A stretch of DNA of 64,000 nucleotides from Chloropicon primus. Its lineage: Eukaryota; Chlorophyta; Chloropicophyceae; Chloropicales; Chloropicaceae. Positions 48,336 to 58,078 of this stretch are shown here, one piece after another. A program made the translations under genes and the position numbers. The first letter of the stretch is position 1. Each line of letters starts with the position of its first letter. The notes beneath the pieces are model-generated. The model searched no databases. It was given only the letters and a program-made list of their open reading frames with translations, and was not told the DNA's origin. The DNA lies in contig CP060757.1 of the NCBI GenBank assembly GCA_023205875.1, positions 1,116,001-1,180,000 on the forward strand, given 5' to 3'.

Positions 48336-49685
48336 ATGATGAAGAGGAGAGGCATGGCGCGAGGAGGCTTTGCCTTGGTGGGTGGGCATAGGAGGGGCCT
48401 GCTTGACGGAGGGCGGCGAAGGAGGCTTTGCCTTGAGGCCGGTGCTGGAAGGAGAAGGGACTGCGTGATGATCAAGCGCACGCTCAGGGGGGGGCAGGTA
48501 GGTGGGACGAGTTATTTGTTTTGGGAGAGAGAGAGAGAGAGAGAGAGAGTCACGAAATGGGAACCGAGATCAATACTGTGCGTGCGCGCGTGTATCGGTG
48601 GAGGCCGGACGAGAAGCCTGGATCGGTCGTCGCTAACGCGTGAGACGTCTCTCTGGGGTTTTGCCTTCGCCTGGTGCCGCCACCACCAGGTCGAGAAGCA
48701 CGACGGGGATGTGATGGTGGTCGGGGACGTGAACGTGGATAGCACGATAAGCGCTGGAGGGGACGTCGTGGTGTTCGGCAGGCTCAGCGGGGAAGTCCAC
48801 GCGGGGAAAAATGGCGACACGACCGCGACGGTCAGCGCGATCTGCTTCGAGCCGTCCCAGATACGCATAGCGGACGTCGTGGCCGTTATGGGCGCGCAGA
48901 ACTCAGAGCCCACGCCCTACCCCGAGGTGGCGAGGATCGACTGGCAGCAGCAGCAGCGGCCTCGGCCGGGCCAGCAAGACGGGCAGGGCCGCATCATGGT
49001 GGAGCCCGCGGGGCAGTTCTGGCAGCAGCTCTCCGCGAGGGGGAGGAAGAGAAGGGCGGCGAGGGTGTCCTCCGAGGGGAAGCTCAAGTGGAAGGGGCCT
49101 GCGAAGTTGGCCAGGCTCACGGGCGTGTACCTGCTCGTCGCAGGCTTGGGCTTGCTCTTCGCACCCAAAACAACCTTTGGTAAGGACGCTTTGGGAGGGC
49201 GGCGGGAGAGGCGGAGAGTCTCCGAGCGCGCGGGCTTTCTCTGACAAACAGCCGTGTGTGTGTGCGTCTTTTTTTTTTTTTTGCGGGTGGTGGTGATTCT
49301 TCAGGCTTGCTCTTTGACGTGAGGACCATCGCTACGGGGTGGATACAAGTCTTCGGCACCATTGCCGCTGCGCTGGGAATGTACTGTGAGTAGGAGCGAT
49401 TCCTGAACTCCCGTTCTCGTTCACCAGTCCTCTTCGCCACGACACCACATCCGCCCGCATTGACTCACACCAACTCTCTTCCTCGCAGACGTGGGCACTG
49501 CAGTGGGGGACACCGAGGGAAGTGGTGCCCGAGGGTTCTACGCGTCCACTGTCATCGGAAGAATCTTTATTTTCATCACATTCTGCTACCTGGTCTCGCA
49601 GAAGTTTGTGGAGCAACAGCTCGTTCTCCTCGCGGTATTGAATCTGGTAAGCGCGGTCAGCATGTATTACTCGCTGCAACGTTAA
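48336..49685 (+). CDS. MinC C-domain fused to a four-helix membrane region, four exons
   Basis: The exons are 48336-48497, 48690-49179, 49305-49385 and 49489-49685, with donors GTAGGT, GTAAGG and GTGAGT and acceptors ending CAG. The 309-residue product has a very basic N-terminus (~50 residues, transit-like). The bacterial MinC C-terminal beta-helix follows: RGGQVEKHDGDVMVVGDVNV across exon junction 1, GGDVVVFGRLSGEVHAGKNG, and FEPSQIRIADVVAV. A basic linker leads to four hydrophobic helices (LTGVYLLVAGLGLLFAP, GWIQVFGTIAAALGMYY, IFIFITFCYLVSQ, LVLLAVLNLVSAVSMYY). The FtsZ-inhibiting N-domain of MinC is absent. It is probably a plastid-envelope protein of division-site placement. Intron 1 is in frame if retained, but its GA-repeat translation is not protein-like. 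Confidence 0.8.
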
Positions 49686-49902
49686 GCAGTGGGTTTAAGC
49701 TTGATTTGTGTGATTTAAACGAAAGCTGCCTCGCGATCTGGCTTCCCTTGCCCCGGCCCTCGAACTCATCCACAAAGCTGTAAAGCTTCGAGTCGAAAGC
49801 TTGGACCTGGCTCTCCAGAGCTCTGAGCCTGTATCCCAGGGCGAACATCCTCCTCTTATTCTCGTCCATCAACACATCTCTGGCTTTGTTCCAAGATTCC
49901 AT
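49657..49902 (-). CDS. Possible small gene, unrecognised (3' exon certain only as coding-like)
   Basis: From an ATG at 49902 this minus-strand frame gives 81 residues (MESWNKARDVLMDENKRRMF, then GYRLRALESQVQAF). Its helical, coiled-coil-like composition and codon use match real genes. It overlaps the last 29 bp of the MinC gene tail-to-tail. The same frame is coding-like upstream (VPLSNKRRQEQQRRAI before the Met), so the true 5' end is probably an earlier exon. One spliced model joins 49657-50000 to 50094-50214 (donor GTAGTT, acceptor GATCAG, split Asp codon), but it contains an in-frame TGA as codon 7 after its ATG. No family is recognised. Confidence 0.35.
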   Translation of the reverse strand: MESWNKARDVLMDENKRRMFALGYRLRALESQVQAFDSKLYSFVDEFEGRGKGSQIARQLSFKSHKSSLNPLLNVAASNTC

Positions 49903-50214
49903 GATTGCTCTTCGTTGTTGCTCTTGCCTTCTCTTGTTCGACAGGGGTACCTGAATTCTGATCCTTCCCTGGGCCCCCCTCCCCTCCCCTTCTTCTTCAT
50001 CTGATCTTGATCTTCATCTCCCCCGAGGACGCGTTCATGGAAATTTCCCATTTTGGGGGGGCGATCCGGGGCCTGTACGAAGTCTTCAACTACCTTGGTC
50101 TTTGATTAAGAATTGGACGCGGCCTTGGACGTCCTGGGCCTTGAGGCTTGGGCCGCGCGGGGGAACAGGTGAGATCGAGATCTTTCCCAGTCCTCAAGAG
50201 TGCTCAAGCGCCAT

Positions 50215-50434
50215 GGGGGGTAGTAGGGGGCAGGGGGGGAGCAGGGCGGCTCACAAAATACGAGACACTCGTCGACCAACACCAGAATCGAAGTACGACA
50301 AGCTTGAAGCCAAGAGAGGCAAGGAAGGGGTACAAAGGTATCGAGACGCGAACGAGAGAGGGGTGACTTGATAGAGCAACAGGTAGACCAGAGAGAGAGA
50401 GCTGTTGTGCATATCAAGAGAACGTTGAGCCCAC
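50215..50434. other. 5' flank of subtilase 1, no gene seen
   Basis: A short intergenic stretch with a G-rich run at ~50213-50245 and GAGAGAGAGA at ~50392-50401, the latter 34 bp before the subtilase ATG on its coding strand. It is probably promoter and 5' UTR. Confidence 0.35.
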
Positions 50435-52705
50435 ATGCCGGGTCAAGACAGTCACCACGATGGAAACGGGAGCGCACCCGCCTTGGTTGCTCACGTCGTT
50501 CACCTGGAGGACGGGCTGAAGAGCCAGAACCCAGTTGCTGCCATCCCGGTCCAGGCCAGGGGTGAGAGGAAGACCGGCCTTTTGGTGAAGGTCGCCTTGG
50601 TTCTCTCCACCGTCGCGGTCGTTGGCATCTGCATCATTGGTGCTTTCGTTCTGCTCGAGAGGCCAGCAAGTGAAGAGGTGAATATCACCAAGAAGTTCTA
50701 TTCTGTGAACTTCACCTTGCCTTCGAGCGAGGAGTTGCACGGCTTGCTTGAGGGCGTAACCGTGCTCGACGAGGATGAGGACTGGGAGGACCCAGAGGAC
50801 TTCACCGAGGACTTTGACCTCTCCAAGTTCACCTCGGAGGATGATGGCCTCGTTGCCTCCAGAAGGATGCTGTCAAAGAGCAAGGAGGTGTGCCGCGAGT
50901 ACCATATTCTCTTGCGCCATACTCCATACGAGGCGAGCCACAACCTTGTCGAGCAGATGGAAGCCGAGTTGATGAAGTCCGCCGAGGGATCGTACAAGAT
51001 TCAGTCTGTGCTCGATCTCAAGGAGGGGCCAACCATCGTCGCCAACTTGTGCTACAAGGCCCTCAAGGTCGTCTCCATGATGAAGTCTGCTGACATGGTC
51101 ATTCAGAAGACCAAGTTGCAGAGAGCCTTTGCCACGCAGGAGGACGCCGAGTGGGGTCTCGACAGGTTGGACCAGTCAAGCCTGCCCCTCGACAACAGCT
51201 TCGAGTACAATGTCACCGGGGCAGGAGTCCATGTCTACGTCGTGGACACCGGGGTGAGGGGAACCCACCAGGAGTTCACCGGACGCCACGGGGAGGGTGC
51301 CGACTTTGTGGACAACGACAACGATGCGAGCGACTGCAACGGCCACGGCACCCACTGCGCTGGAACTGTTCTTGGAACCACTTACGGTGTTGCCAAGGGA
51401 GCCACCATTCACGGTGTTCGTGTTTTGACTTGCGAGGGCTGGGGCTACACCTCTGACATCTGTGCTGCCCTTGCTTGGGTCAAGAACCATACCTTGGCTT
51501 CCATGGGCGGACACGGTGAGCCTGCTGTTGTCTCCATGAGTCTCGGAGGAGGAGCTTCCACTGCTTTGGACAACTGTGTTGATGACCTCGTTCAGAGCGG
51601 AATTCACGTCGTTGTTGCAGCTGGTAACTCCAACTATGATGCCTGCTACTTCTCTCCTGCTCGCTTGGAGGGCGCCGTTACCGTGGGAGCCACCACCAGC
51701 AGCGACAGCAGGGCCAGCTACTCCAACTATGGAAACTGCGTTGACATCTTCGCCCCCGGTTCGGCTGTGAAGAGCGCTTGGTACGACAGTGACACTGCGA
51801 CTGCCACAATCTCTGGTACTTCCATGGCTACTCCACACGTCGCCGGTGTCGTCGCACAGTACTTGCAGTCCCAGGCGATGAAGGGCAGAACCGGCGTCAC
51901 TCCAGCTGAGGTTGAGGACTGGTTGGCTTACAGCGCTGCTGCTGGCAAGATCTCTGATGTCGGTACCGGGTCTCCAAACCTGCTCTTGCAGTCTTGCTTC
52001 CTTGATGACGGAATTCCTTGCAAGGAGATGAACGCCCCTGAGCCAGCACCAGAGCCAGCACCAGAGCCAGCACCAGAGCCGGCACCAGAGCCAGCACCAG
52101 AGCCGGCACCAGAGCCAGCACCAGAGCCAGCACCAGAGCCGGCACCAGAGCCAGCACCAGAGCCGGCACCAGAGCCAGCACCAGAGCCGGCACCAGAGCC
52201 TCCTACCGAGCCTCCAACTTGCGAGAAGCCTGAGTTCCCAAGGTGCATGAGGGCCTGTGGATGGAAGTGCAGAGAAGGTTTGACGAAGAGAAAGCCTTGC
52301 GAGGACAGCATTCACACTTGCGCTGCCCTCTCCACCGAGGATACCTACGATTTCTTCCCATCTGCACCTAGCCAGAACTCCACTGTCGAGATCAAGCCCA
52401 TTTGCATCAGCGAGAGAACCAGATTGGAGGCCTACGTCGAGCCAAAGGACAAGGCCAACGCCGACAAGCTTGACTTGTACTTGCTGAAGGAGATCAAGGG
52501 CAAGAGGGCCCCAAAGTTCGACTTTGAGGGCAATGAGGGCTGGAAGCTTGTTGGATACAAGTTCAGGCCAAACCCAAAGCACGGATTCTTGAGAATGGCC
52601 AGAAACAGAAGGCCAGGATGCTATCTTTGGGCCGTCGCTTGCAAGCCAGGCATGGATTGTAACTTCGCCTACGACTTCTACCACAACACCAACGGAGAAG
52701 AGTAG
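50435..52705 (+). CDS. Type II membrane-anchored subtilase (S8, proteinase K-like) 1, with EPAP-repeat linker
   Basis: A 756-residue protein with a short cytosolic N-terminus and one signal-anchor helix at residues ~50-72 ([20 protein letters not shown]). An acidic spacer follows, then an I9-like propeptide (~150-230), then the S8 protease domain with catalytic Asp271 (VVDTG), His304 (NGHGTHCAG) and Ser463 ([11 protein letters not shown]). All three residues are present. Next come about thirteen EPAP units (52040-52201) as a stiff extracellular linker, and a ~160-residue C-terminal domain rich in Cys and aromatics that I do not recognise ([24 protein letters not shown]). It is probably a surface or secretory-path protease. 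Codons favour GCT/GGT/TCC/TTG more than the neighbours do, suggesting high expression. Confidence 0.92.
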   Translation: MPGQDSHHDGNGSAPALVAHVVHLEDGLKSQNPVAAIPVQARGERKTGLLVKVALVLSTVAVVGICIIGAFVLLERPASEEVNITKKFYSVNFTLPSSEELHGLLEGVTVLDEDEDWEDPEDFTEDFDLSKFTSEDDGLVASRRMLSKSKEVCREYHILLRHTPYEASHNLVEQMEAELMKSAEGSYKIQSVLDLKEGPTIVANLCYKALKVVSMMKSADMVIQKTKLQRAFATQEDAEWGLDRLDQSSLPLDNSFEYNVTGAGVHVYVVDTGVRGTHQEFTGRHGEGADFVDNDNDASDCNGHGTHCAGTVLGTTYGVAKGATIHGVRVLTCEGWGYTSDICAALAWVKNHTLASMGGHGEPAVVSMSLGGGASTALDNCVDDLVQSGIHVVVAAGNSNYDACYFSPARLEGAVTVGATTSSDSRASYSNYGNCVDIFAPGSAVKSAWYDSDTATATISGTSMATPHVAGVVAQYLQSQAMKGRTGVTPAEVEDWLAYSAAAGKISDVGTGSPNLLLQSCFLDDGIPCKEMNAPEPAPEPAPEPAPEPAPEPAPEPAPEPAPEPAPEPAPEPAPEPAPEPAPEPAPEPPTEPPTCEKPEFPRCMRACGWKCREGLTKRKPCEDSIHTCAALSTEDTYDFFPSAPSQNSTVEIKPICISERTRLEAYVEPKDKANADKLDLYLLKEIKGKRAPKFDFEGNEGWKLVGYKFRPNPKHGFLRMARNRRPGCYLWAVACKPGMDCNFAYDFYHNTNGEE
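51101..51991 (+). repeat. 891-bp tract essentially identical to 54283-55173
   Basis: From ATTCAGAAGACC to CTGCTCTTGCAG, the protease-domain DNA of subtilase 1 matches subtilase 2 without indels (constant offset 3,182). I can see only one difference (C at 51474, A at 54656; Ala versus Asp). Flanks on both sides diverge strongly, including in length and codons. The pattern indicates recent gene conversion confined to the catalytic domain. Confidence 0.9.
52040..52201 (+). repeat. 12-bp minisatellite encoding (EPAP)n
   Basis: About thirteen tandem units of GAGCCAGCACCA or GAGCCGGCACCA encode Glu-Pro-Ala-Pro repeats linking the protease domain to the C-terminal domain of subtilase 1. The paralogue has an irregular Pro/Glu linker instead. 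Confidence 0.92.
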
Positions 52706-53303
52706 ATCCGATTAGCCTTCCTCCTCAAGATCATCCACTGTGAAAATAAATCGATTACATTAGCTATTCTTTTTTGCATACTATTCCACAACAAACAATA
52801 ACTCCCTAAAAACGTCATCTCTCCAAGCTCTCCAAAGCCTTTGCCCCCCCGCCCTTCCCCCCCCCTTGGGATTTCCCAAGGCCGCGTCCCTTGGGGATGG
52901 AGACGGACAGTCGGGCGAATTCCTCTGCCTCACGTCTCCGCGTCGTATTTCCTTAATTAAATCCAGTGTATCCCCCGCGTCCCCTTGGGCTTGCGGAGAG
53001 GGGAGAAAGCGGAGGGGGGAAGAGGGGAGGGGCTCACTGTAACCGACCTTCAGGGCGCACGAGGCCGTACTTTGCTTTGAGGTGGAGCGACGAAAGGAGT
53101 GTCGAGAGAGGTTTTGGACGGCTTGGAACATATTCATATAGATCGAAAACACATACGAAAACAAACGACGACACGAGAGACCGAGTTCGACAACTGGGTT
53201 TGAAGTCAATTGCGGAGAGAAACGTGCCAAGGTTGCGATCCCAAGCCGTTGAACGACGTAGAGAGCGAGCGCAGGCGTAATACACAGCGATCGACAGAGA
53301 GTT
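52706..53303. other. Intergenic region between the two subtilase genes
   Basis: 598 bp. An AAATAAA-like stretch at ~52744-52749 is a possible poly(A) signal for subtilase 1. The rest, including a C-run at 52845-52865, shows no protein or RNA gene and probably holds the subtilase 2 promoter. Confidence 0.4.
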
Positions 53304-55821
53304 ATGCAGCACGAAGATGACTTCGTCAAGCCCCAGCCCATTCCGGCGCCCGAACCTGCGCCATCTTGGTACGAGAACCGTCTGCAGCCGGTCCTCGCCT
53401 GGGCGGCCAGGGAGCCACCCCAGAACCAGCAGCTCCCAACTGGGACTGTTGTGGAGGTTCCAGTGCAGTCCAAAGGAAAGAGGAAGAGAACTTTCCTCAT
53501 CGCCGTGGTTGCCTTGATCGGGAGTATCTTGGCCCTTGTTGCCGTTGCGGTGATGACGTCCTTCGTGATCGAGTACCTTGACAAGGACGACGGCCAAGGG
53601 AAGACTGTTATTGTGAAGAAGTACTACGCGGTTCCAAACAAGAACGCAATGGAGAAGATCATTGGCGGGCTGATTGAGCTGGACGAGGACGAGGAGGGAG
53701 AGGATGTGGACTCCAACGGCTTCCAGGCCTCTGAGCGCTTCATGCAAGAATACGAAGACCTGTTCGCCTTCGAGGAGGACTGGGAGGACCTCTTCAACAT
53801 CATGCCTATCAGCGAGGAGGAGGAGAAGTACTACACCCAGCTCGAGGACGAGAAGAGGAAGAGCATCGTGGGGTTCGACAAGGGTGGGAGCTTCGGAAAG
53901 AAGAAGAAACCCAAGTCTTACAGCCCCAAAGCGAGGAGACTTTTGGTAAGTTCGCCGGCCCTATCTGCACGACAGCCCTCGATCAACTCGTGAGAATGCT
54001 CTCAAGAGGCTAACTCGCTCGACGATGTCTCTCACTTCTCCTTCACAGGCCACCAAGAAGTTGAATTGCCCCGAGTACCATATTCTTTTGCGTCACGTCG
54101 GTCACGAGAAAAGCGCCAAGGTCGTCGAGCGCATCGAAAACATTCTTGAGAAGAGGGGGCTCACCCGTCAGTACCTGAGAAAGCTCATCCTGAATCTCAA
54201 GGAAGGGCCCACTTTGGTTGCAAACATCTGCCGCGTGGCAAAGAACTACTTGAAGAAGTACCTCAAGAACGCGGACGTCATCATTCAGAAGACCAAGTTG
54301 CAGAGAGCCTTTGCCACGCAGGAGGACGCCGAGTGGGGTCTCGACAGGTTGGACCAGTCAAGCCTGCCCCTCGACAACAGCTTCGAGTACAATGTCACCG
54401 GGGCAGGAGTCCATGTCTACGTCGTGGACACCGGGGTGAGGGGAACCCACCAGGAGTTCACCGGACGCCACGGGGAGGGTGCCGACTTTGTGGACAACGA
54501 CAACGATGCGAGCGACTGCAACGGCCACGGCACCCACTGCGCTGGAACTGTTCTTGGAACCACTTACGGTGTTGCCAAGGGAGCCACCATTCACGGTGTT
54601 CGTGTTTTGACTTGCGAGGGCTGGGGCTACACCTCTGACATCTGTGCTGCCCTTGATTGGGTCAAGAACCATACCTTGGCTTCCATGGGCGGACACGGTG
54701 AGCCTGCTGTTGTCTCCATGAGTCTCGGAGGAGGAGCTTCCACTGCTTTGGACAACTGTGTTGATGACCTCGTTCAGAGCGGAATTCACGTCGTTGTTGC
54801 AGCTGGTAACTCCAACTATGATGCCTGCTACTTCTCTCCTGCTCGCTTGGAGGGCGCCGTTACCGTGGGAGCCACCACCAGCAGCGACAGCAGGGCCAGC
54901 TACTCCAACTATGGAAACTGCGTTGACATCTTCGCCCCCGGTTCGGCTGTGAAGAGCGCTTGGTACGACAGTGACACTGCGACTGCCACAATCTCTGGTA
55001 CTTCCATGGCTACTCCACACGTCGCCGGTGTCGTCGCACAGTACTTGCAGTCCCAGGCGATGAAGGGCAGAACCGGCGTCACTCCAGCTGAGGTTGAGGA
55101 CTGGTTGGCTTACAGCGCTGCTGCTGGCAAGATCTCTGATGTCGGTACCGGGTCTCCAAACCTGCTCTTGCAGAGTTCCTTTGCAGCCGTTGAGGATCCT
55201 GAGCCAGAGCCAACTCCTATGCCATCTCCGCCACCACCAGCGGAAGACCCAGTGGAGGAGCCAGAGCCAGCTCCAACGCCATCGCCGCCGCCACCAGCGG
55301 AAGAGCCGGAGCCAGTCCCAGAGCCTCCTGTTGATGGAAAGTGCGAGGAGCCTAAGAACCCTCGTTGCATGAGAGGGTGCGGATGGAAGTGCAAGCTCGG
55401 CTTAGCGAAGAAGAAGGCTCCTTGCAAGTCAGGAAAGCACATCTGCGGGTCTCTCTCGACAGAGGAGACCTACCAGCTCCACCCAGAGGTTCCTGTGAAC
55501 TCCACCATGACAGTGGAGACCATCTGCATCAGCGAGAGGTCTGTCTTGGAGGCCTACGTCGAGCCAAAGGACAAGGCCAACGCCGACAAACTTGACTTGT
55601 ACTTGCTGAAGGAGGTCAAGGGCGACAAGGCTTCCAACTTTGAGTTCGAAGACAACGAAGGCTGGAAGGTTGTCGGATACAAGTTGTCCGCCAACGCCAA
55701 GCACGGCTTCAGCAGATTGAGCAAGAACAGGAAGAAGGGCTGCTACTTGTGGGCCGTCTCGTGCAAGCCGGGAATGGATTGCAACAAGCTGGACTACGAC
55801 TTCTACCACAATGTTTACTAA
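53304..55821 (+). CDS. Type II membrane-anchored subtilase 2, two exons
   Basis: The exons are 53304-53945 and 54049-55821; the 103-base intron has donor GTAAGT and acceptor TTCACAG, phase 0. The 804-residue product has a cytosolic N-terminus, a signal anchor at ~65-90 (FLIAVVALIGSILALVAVAV), a long acidic and Lys-rich spacer not shared in detail with subtilase 1, an I9-like propeptide in exon 2, and an S8 domain with the same Asp, His and Ser motifs. A Pro/Glu/Ser linker and the same type of unrecognised C-terminal domain follow ([24 protein letters not shown]). Subtilase 1 has no equivalent intron. The catalytic tract is nearly identical in DNA to subtilase 1, while the N-terminal and linker parts differ. 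Confidence 0.92.
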
Positions 55822-56093
55822 GTCTGACCCCCAACTAGCGCTAGGGGAGAACCAGGTTGTACACTAGTGCAAATGTATATCTACTTGATGAATCAAGGAC
55901 ACAACTCCCTTCCCTTGGATCTTGGTCTCGACTCCTTCCCTCTCTCTCTCCCTCGCCCCCGCCTCCCGAATGCTCAAAGCTTGGCTCTTGAAAAAAAAAC
56001 CGAAACGCCTGAGGTAACCGGCACGGCCTCGCTCTCCACTTCACTCGGAGGTGAGGGCCAGCGAGAGGGGTGGGTGGGGACAGCTGTCGAACG

Positions 56094-58022
56094 ATGGAGA
56101 GTGCCGTCAAGAGTCGGGGTGCCATGCGCCTCAAGAAAGCGCTGGACTTCATGGGCCTCCCACCCTATGCCTCCGAGTCCCAAGTGCGTGCTCGGTACCG
56201 GGAGCTCTTGCGATTGAACCACCCTGACAAGGGAGGAAGCCCCGACGAGTTCAGACGGGTCCAGTCGTGCTACAAGTTTCTTCTGGAGAGGCTCGGCGGG
56301 CAAGAGGTCGGGAGCGGCGCGGAGGTGGGGAGGACGCCTGGGGCGAAGGGCGAGCACCACGGTCCTGCCGTGGCGCCCAAGCGGGATCCGGTTGGGGAGC
56401 CTCAAGCCATCAGGCAAGGGGAGGAGGACAGTCAACAGGTGGTCGTGAGCAGCGACCTCAAGGATCTCGGTGACGAGGCGTATGGCGAGGGCGAGTACGA
56501 GCGCGCGGTGGAGTACTACAACGCTGCGGCGGCCTACTCTCGCTTCGATAATCTCGTGAACTACGCGGAGCTACTGTACGCGAGGGCCAAGGCCCACCTG
56601 GCGGCAGGTAATGAGGGCAAAGCGGTGTCAGACGCGAAGCGGTCGATGGAGGCGAGGCCAATCTGGGGCGAGGCTTACGCCCTCGCCGGTCAAATTCAGT
56701 TGAAGCTGGAGGACTGGCTCGGTGCTCGAGCTACTTTGGAGAAAGCGCTCCAACTGCTGCGGGACCAGAGGGATTTGTTGGACGCGGTCCGGGCGGACCT
56801 CGCCGTGGCGTGCAAGGCCATCGAGGAGAAATTCTGTGTCTCTTCGTTGAGGGGTCATGCCGGTGAGGTTGTCCAAGTCTCTTTCCTCCCCGAGAGTGCC
56901 CTGATTCCCAACTCGTTGGGCTCCCGGTTGAAGGCCGAGAAGATCATCGCGACGGCGAGCTTGGACGGTACGCTGAGGGTTTGGAGCTGCGCATCCGGGG
57001 CCTGCCTGCACACGCTCCGAGGCCACAGTGCCCCGATCTCAAGTTTTCAGTGGTGCCCAGACGGGAGTGGCACCCTTGTGAGCGCTTCGGAAGACTCAAT
57101 GGCAAAAATTTGGCAGATCTCCAGGGAGAGCTGCAGGCTTCTGAGAACGATCCAAGGCCACGAAGCAGGTCTCACGCACGTGGCATTCGACAAGTACGGC
57201 AGCATGTTCTCGACGTCCTCGGAGGACGGCAGTGCTTGCATATGGGATCTCGAGACGGGACTTCTGCTGCATCGGTTGGAGGGTCACAGCGGGAAGTTGA
57301 ACAAAGGCGCTTTCCATCCGGGGGGGAGGGCTTTCGTCACCGCATCGGACGACACCACCGCAAAGGTTTGGGACTTGGGGGGGGACGTCGAGGATGCAGG
57401 AGGATGCATCCACACCTTGGAGTGGGGTGACGGCCAGGTGAAGGATGTCGAGTACACGCCAGATGGAAGATTCATTTTGATGGCTACGAGGAAGGCAGGG
57501 ACCGTGAGTCCTTTCTTCAGGCTCTTGCTGTTTAGTTCAGTCTCGGGGAGGATCTGCAGGTGGTTTGATGGGCACTCCGCCACGATCACCTGTTTGAGCT
57601 GGAACCCCTCTCAGTTGGTGGCAGAGTGGGCAACTCTCGCGACATCGAGTCTGGACGGGACATTGAAGCTGTGGGATATTCGGGCAGAGCCGACAGGCTC
57701 GGGAAGCTACAGCCTTGAGAGTGACGAGGCCCAAGGACGAGCACTGAAGCCGTGGGAAAAGCCAAAACTCTTCGAAGACATCGAAAGCATGTTCGAAGGC
57801 GCGCTCTTCTGCGTGGCATACAGCCCAGACGGCGAGTATCTGTGTGCCGCAGGACTGGACAATCATGTTAGGATATTCGACAGCCAGACTCTAGAACAGG
57901 TGCAGGATTGCTGTGGCCATTCGGGATGGATACGCTCCTTGGCTTGGGCAGATGATGGATCCATTGTTGTCAGTGCTTCCAGTGATGGGACTGCAAGGAT
58001 ATGGAATGTGTTGAAGCCATGA
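56094..58022 (+). CDS. J-domain / TPR / WD40 fusion protein 2
   Basis: A 642-residue paralogue of the 28979-30775 product with the same domain order. The J domain is at ~12-70 with HPD (LNHPDKGGSPDEFRR). A low-complexity linker follows, then TPR units at ~120-245 (DLGDEAYGEGEYERAVEYYN and following), then a WD40 propeller at ~260-642 (TASLDGTLRVWSCASGACLH, GHSGWIRSLAWADDGS, and the final TARIWNVLKP). The HPD is intact, so Hsp70 stimulation is likely. Sequence identity to paralogue 1 is low outside motifs, so the duplication is old. It starts 272 bp after subtilase 2 on the same strand and ends 56 bp from the convergent GT29 gene. The ATG at 56094 is the first in frame. Confidence 0.88.
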   Translation: MESAVKSRGAMRLKKALDFMGLPPYASESQVRARYRELLRLNHPDKGGSPDEFRRVQSCYKFLLERLGGQEVGSGAEVGRTPGAKGEHHGPAVAPKRDPVGEPQAIRQGEEDSQQVVVSSDLKDLGDEAYGEGEYERAVEYYNAAAAYSRFDNLVNYAELLYARAKAHLAAGNEGKAVSDAKRSMEARPIWGEAYALAGQIQLKLEDWLGARATLEKALQLLRDQRDLLDAVRADLAVACKAIEEKFCVSSLRGHAGEVVQVSFLPESALIPNSLGSRLKAEKIIATASLDGTLRVWSCASGACLHTLRGHSAPISSFQWCPDGSGTLVSASEDSMAKIWQISRESCRLLRTIQGHEAGLTHVAFDKYGSMFSTSSEDGSACIWDLETGLLLHRLEGHSGKLNKGAFHPGGRAFVTASDDTTAKVWDLGGDVEDAGGCIHTLEWGDGQVKDVEYTPDGRFILMATRKAGTVSPFFRLLLFSSVSGRICRWFDGHSATITCLSWNPSQLVAEWATLATSSLDGTLKLWDIRAEPTGSGSYSLESDEAQGRALKPWEKPKLFEDIESMFEGALFCVAYSPDGEYLCAAGLDNHVRIFDSQTLEQVQDCCGHSGWIRSLAWADDGSIVVSASSDGTARIWNVLKP

Positions 58023-58078
58023 TGATGAGCGTGTGTTTCTCACGAAAAATGCATATAAGGGTAGTTTACATCTGAGTT

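Noticed and set aside
48498-48689. Retained in-frame segment as part of the MinC-like protein
   Set aside because: It has good splice sites. Its translation is GA-repeat-derived (ERERERER) and interrupts the RGGQ-to-GDVMVVGDVN continuity of MinC.
50030-50104. Plus-strand peptide MEISHFGGAIRGLYEVFNYLGL
   Set aside because: It looks protein-like but has no joined exon that I could support. It overlaps the candidate minus-strand intron and may be chance.
51176-52684. A ~500-residue minus-strand open frame over subtilase 1
   Set aside because: Antisense shadow. The WCRLWCW-like repeats are just the reverse of the EPAP minisatellite.
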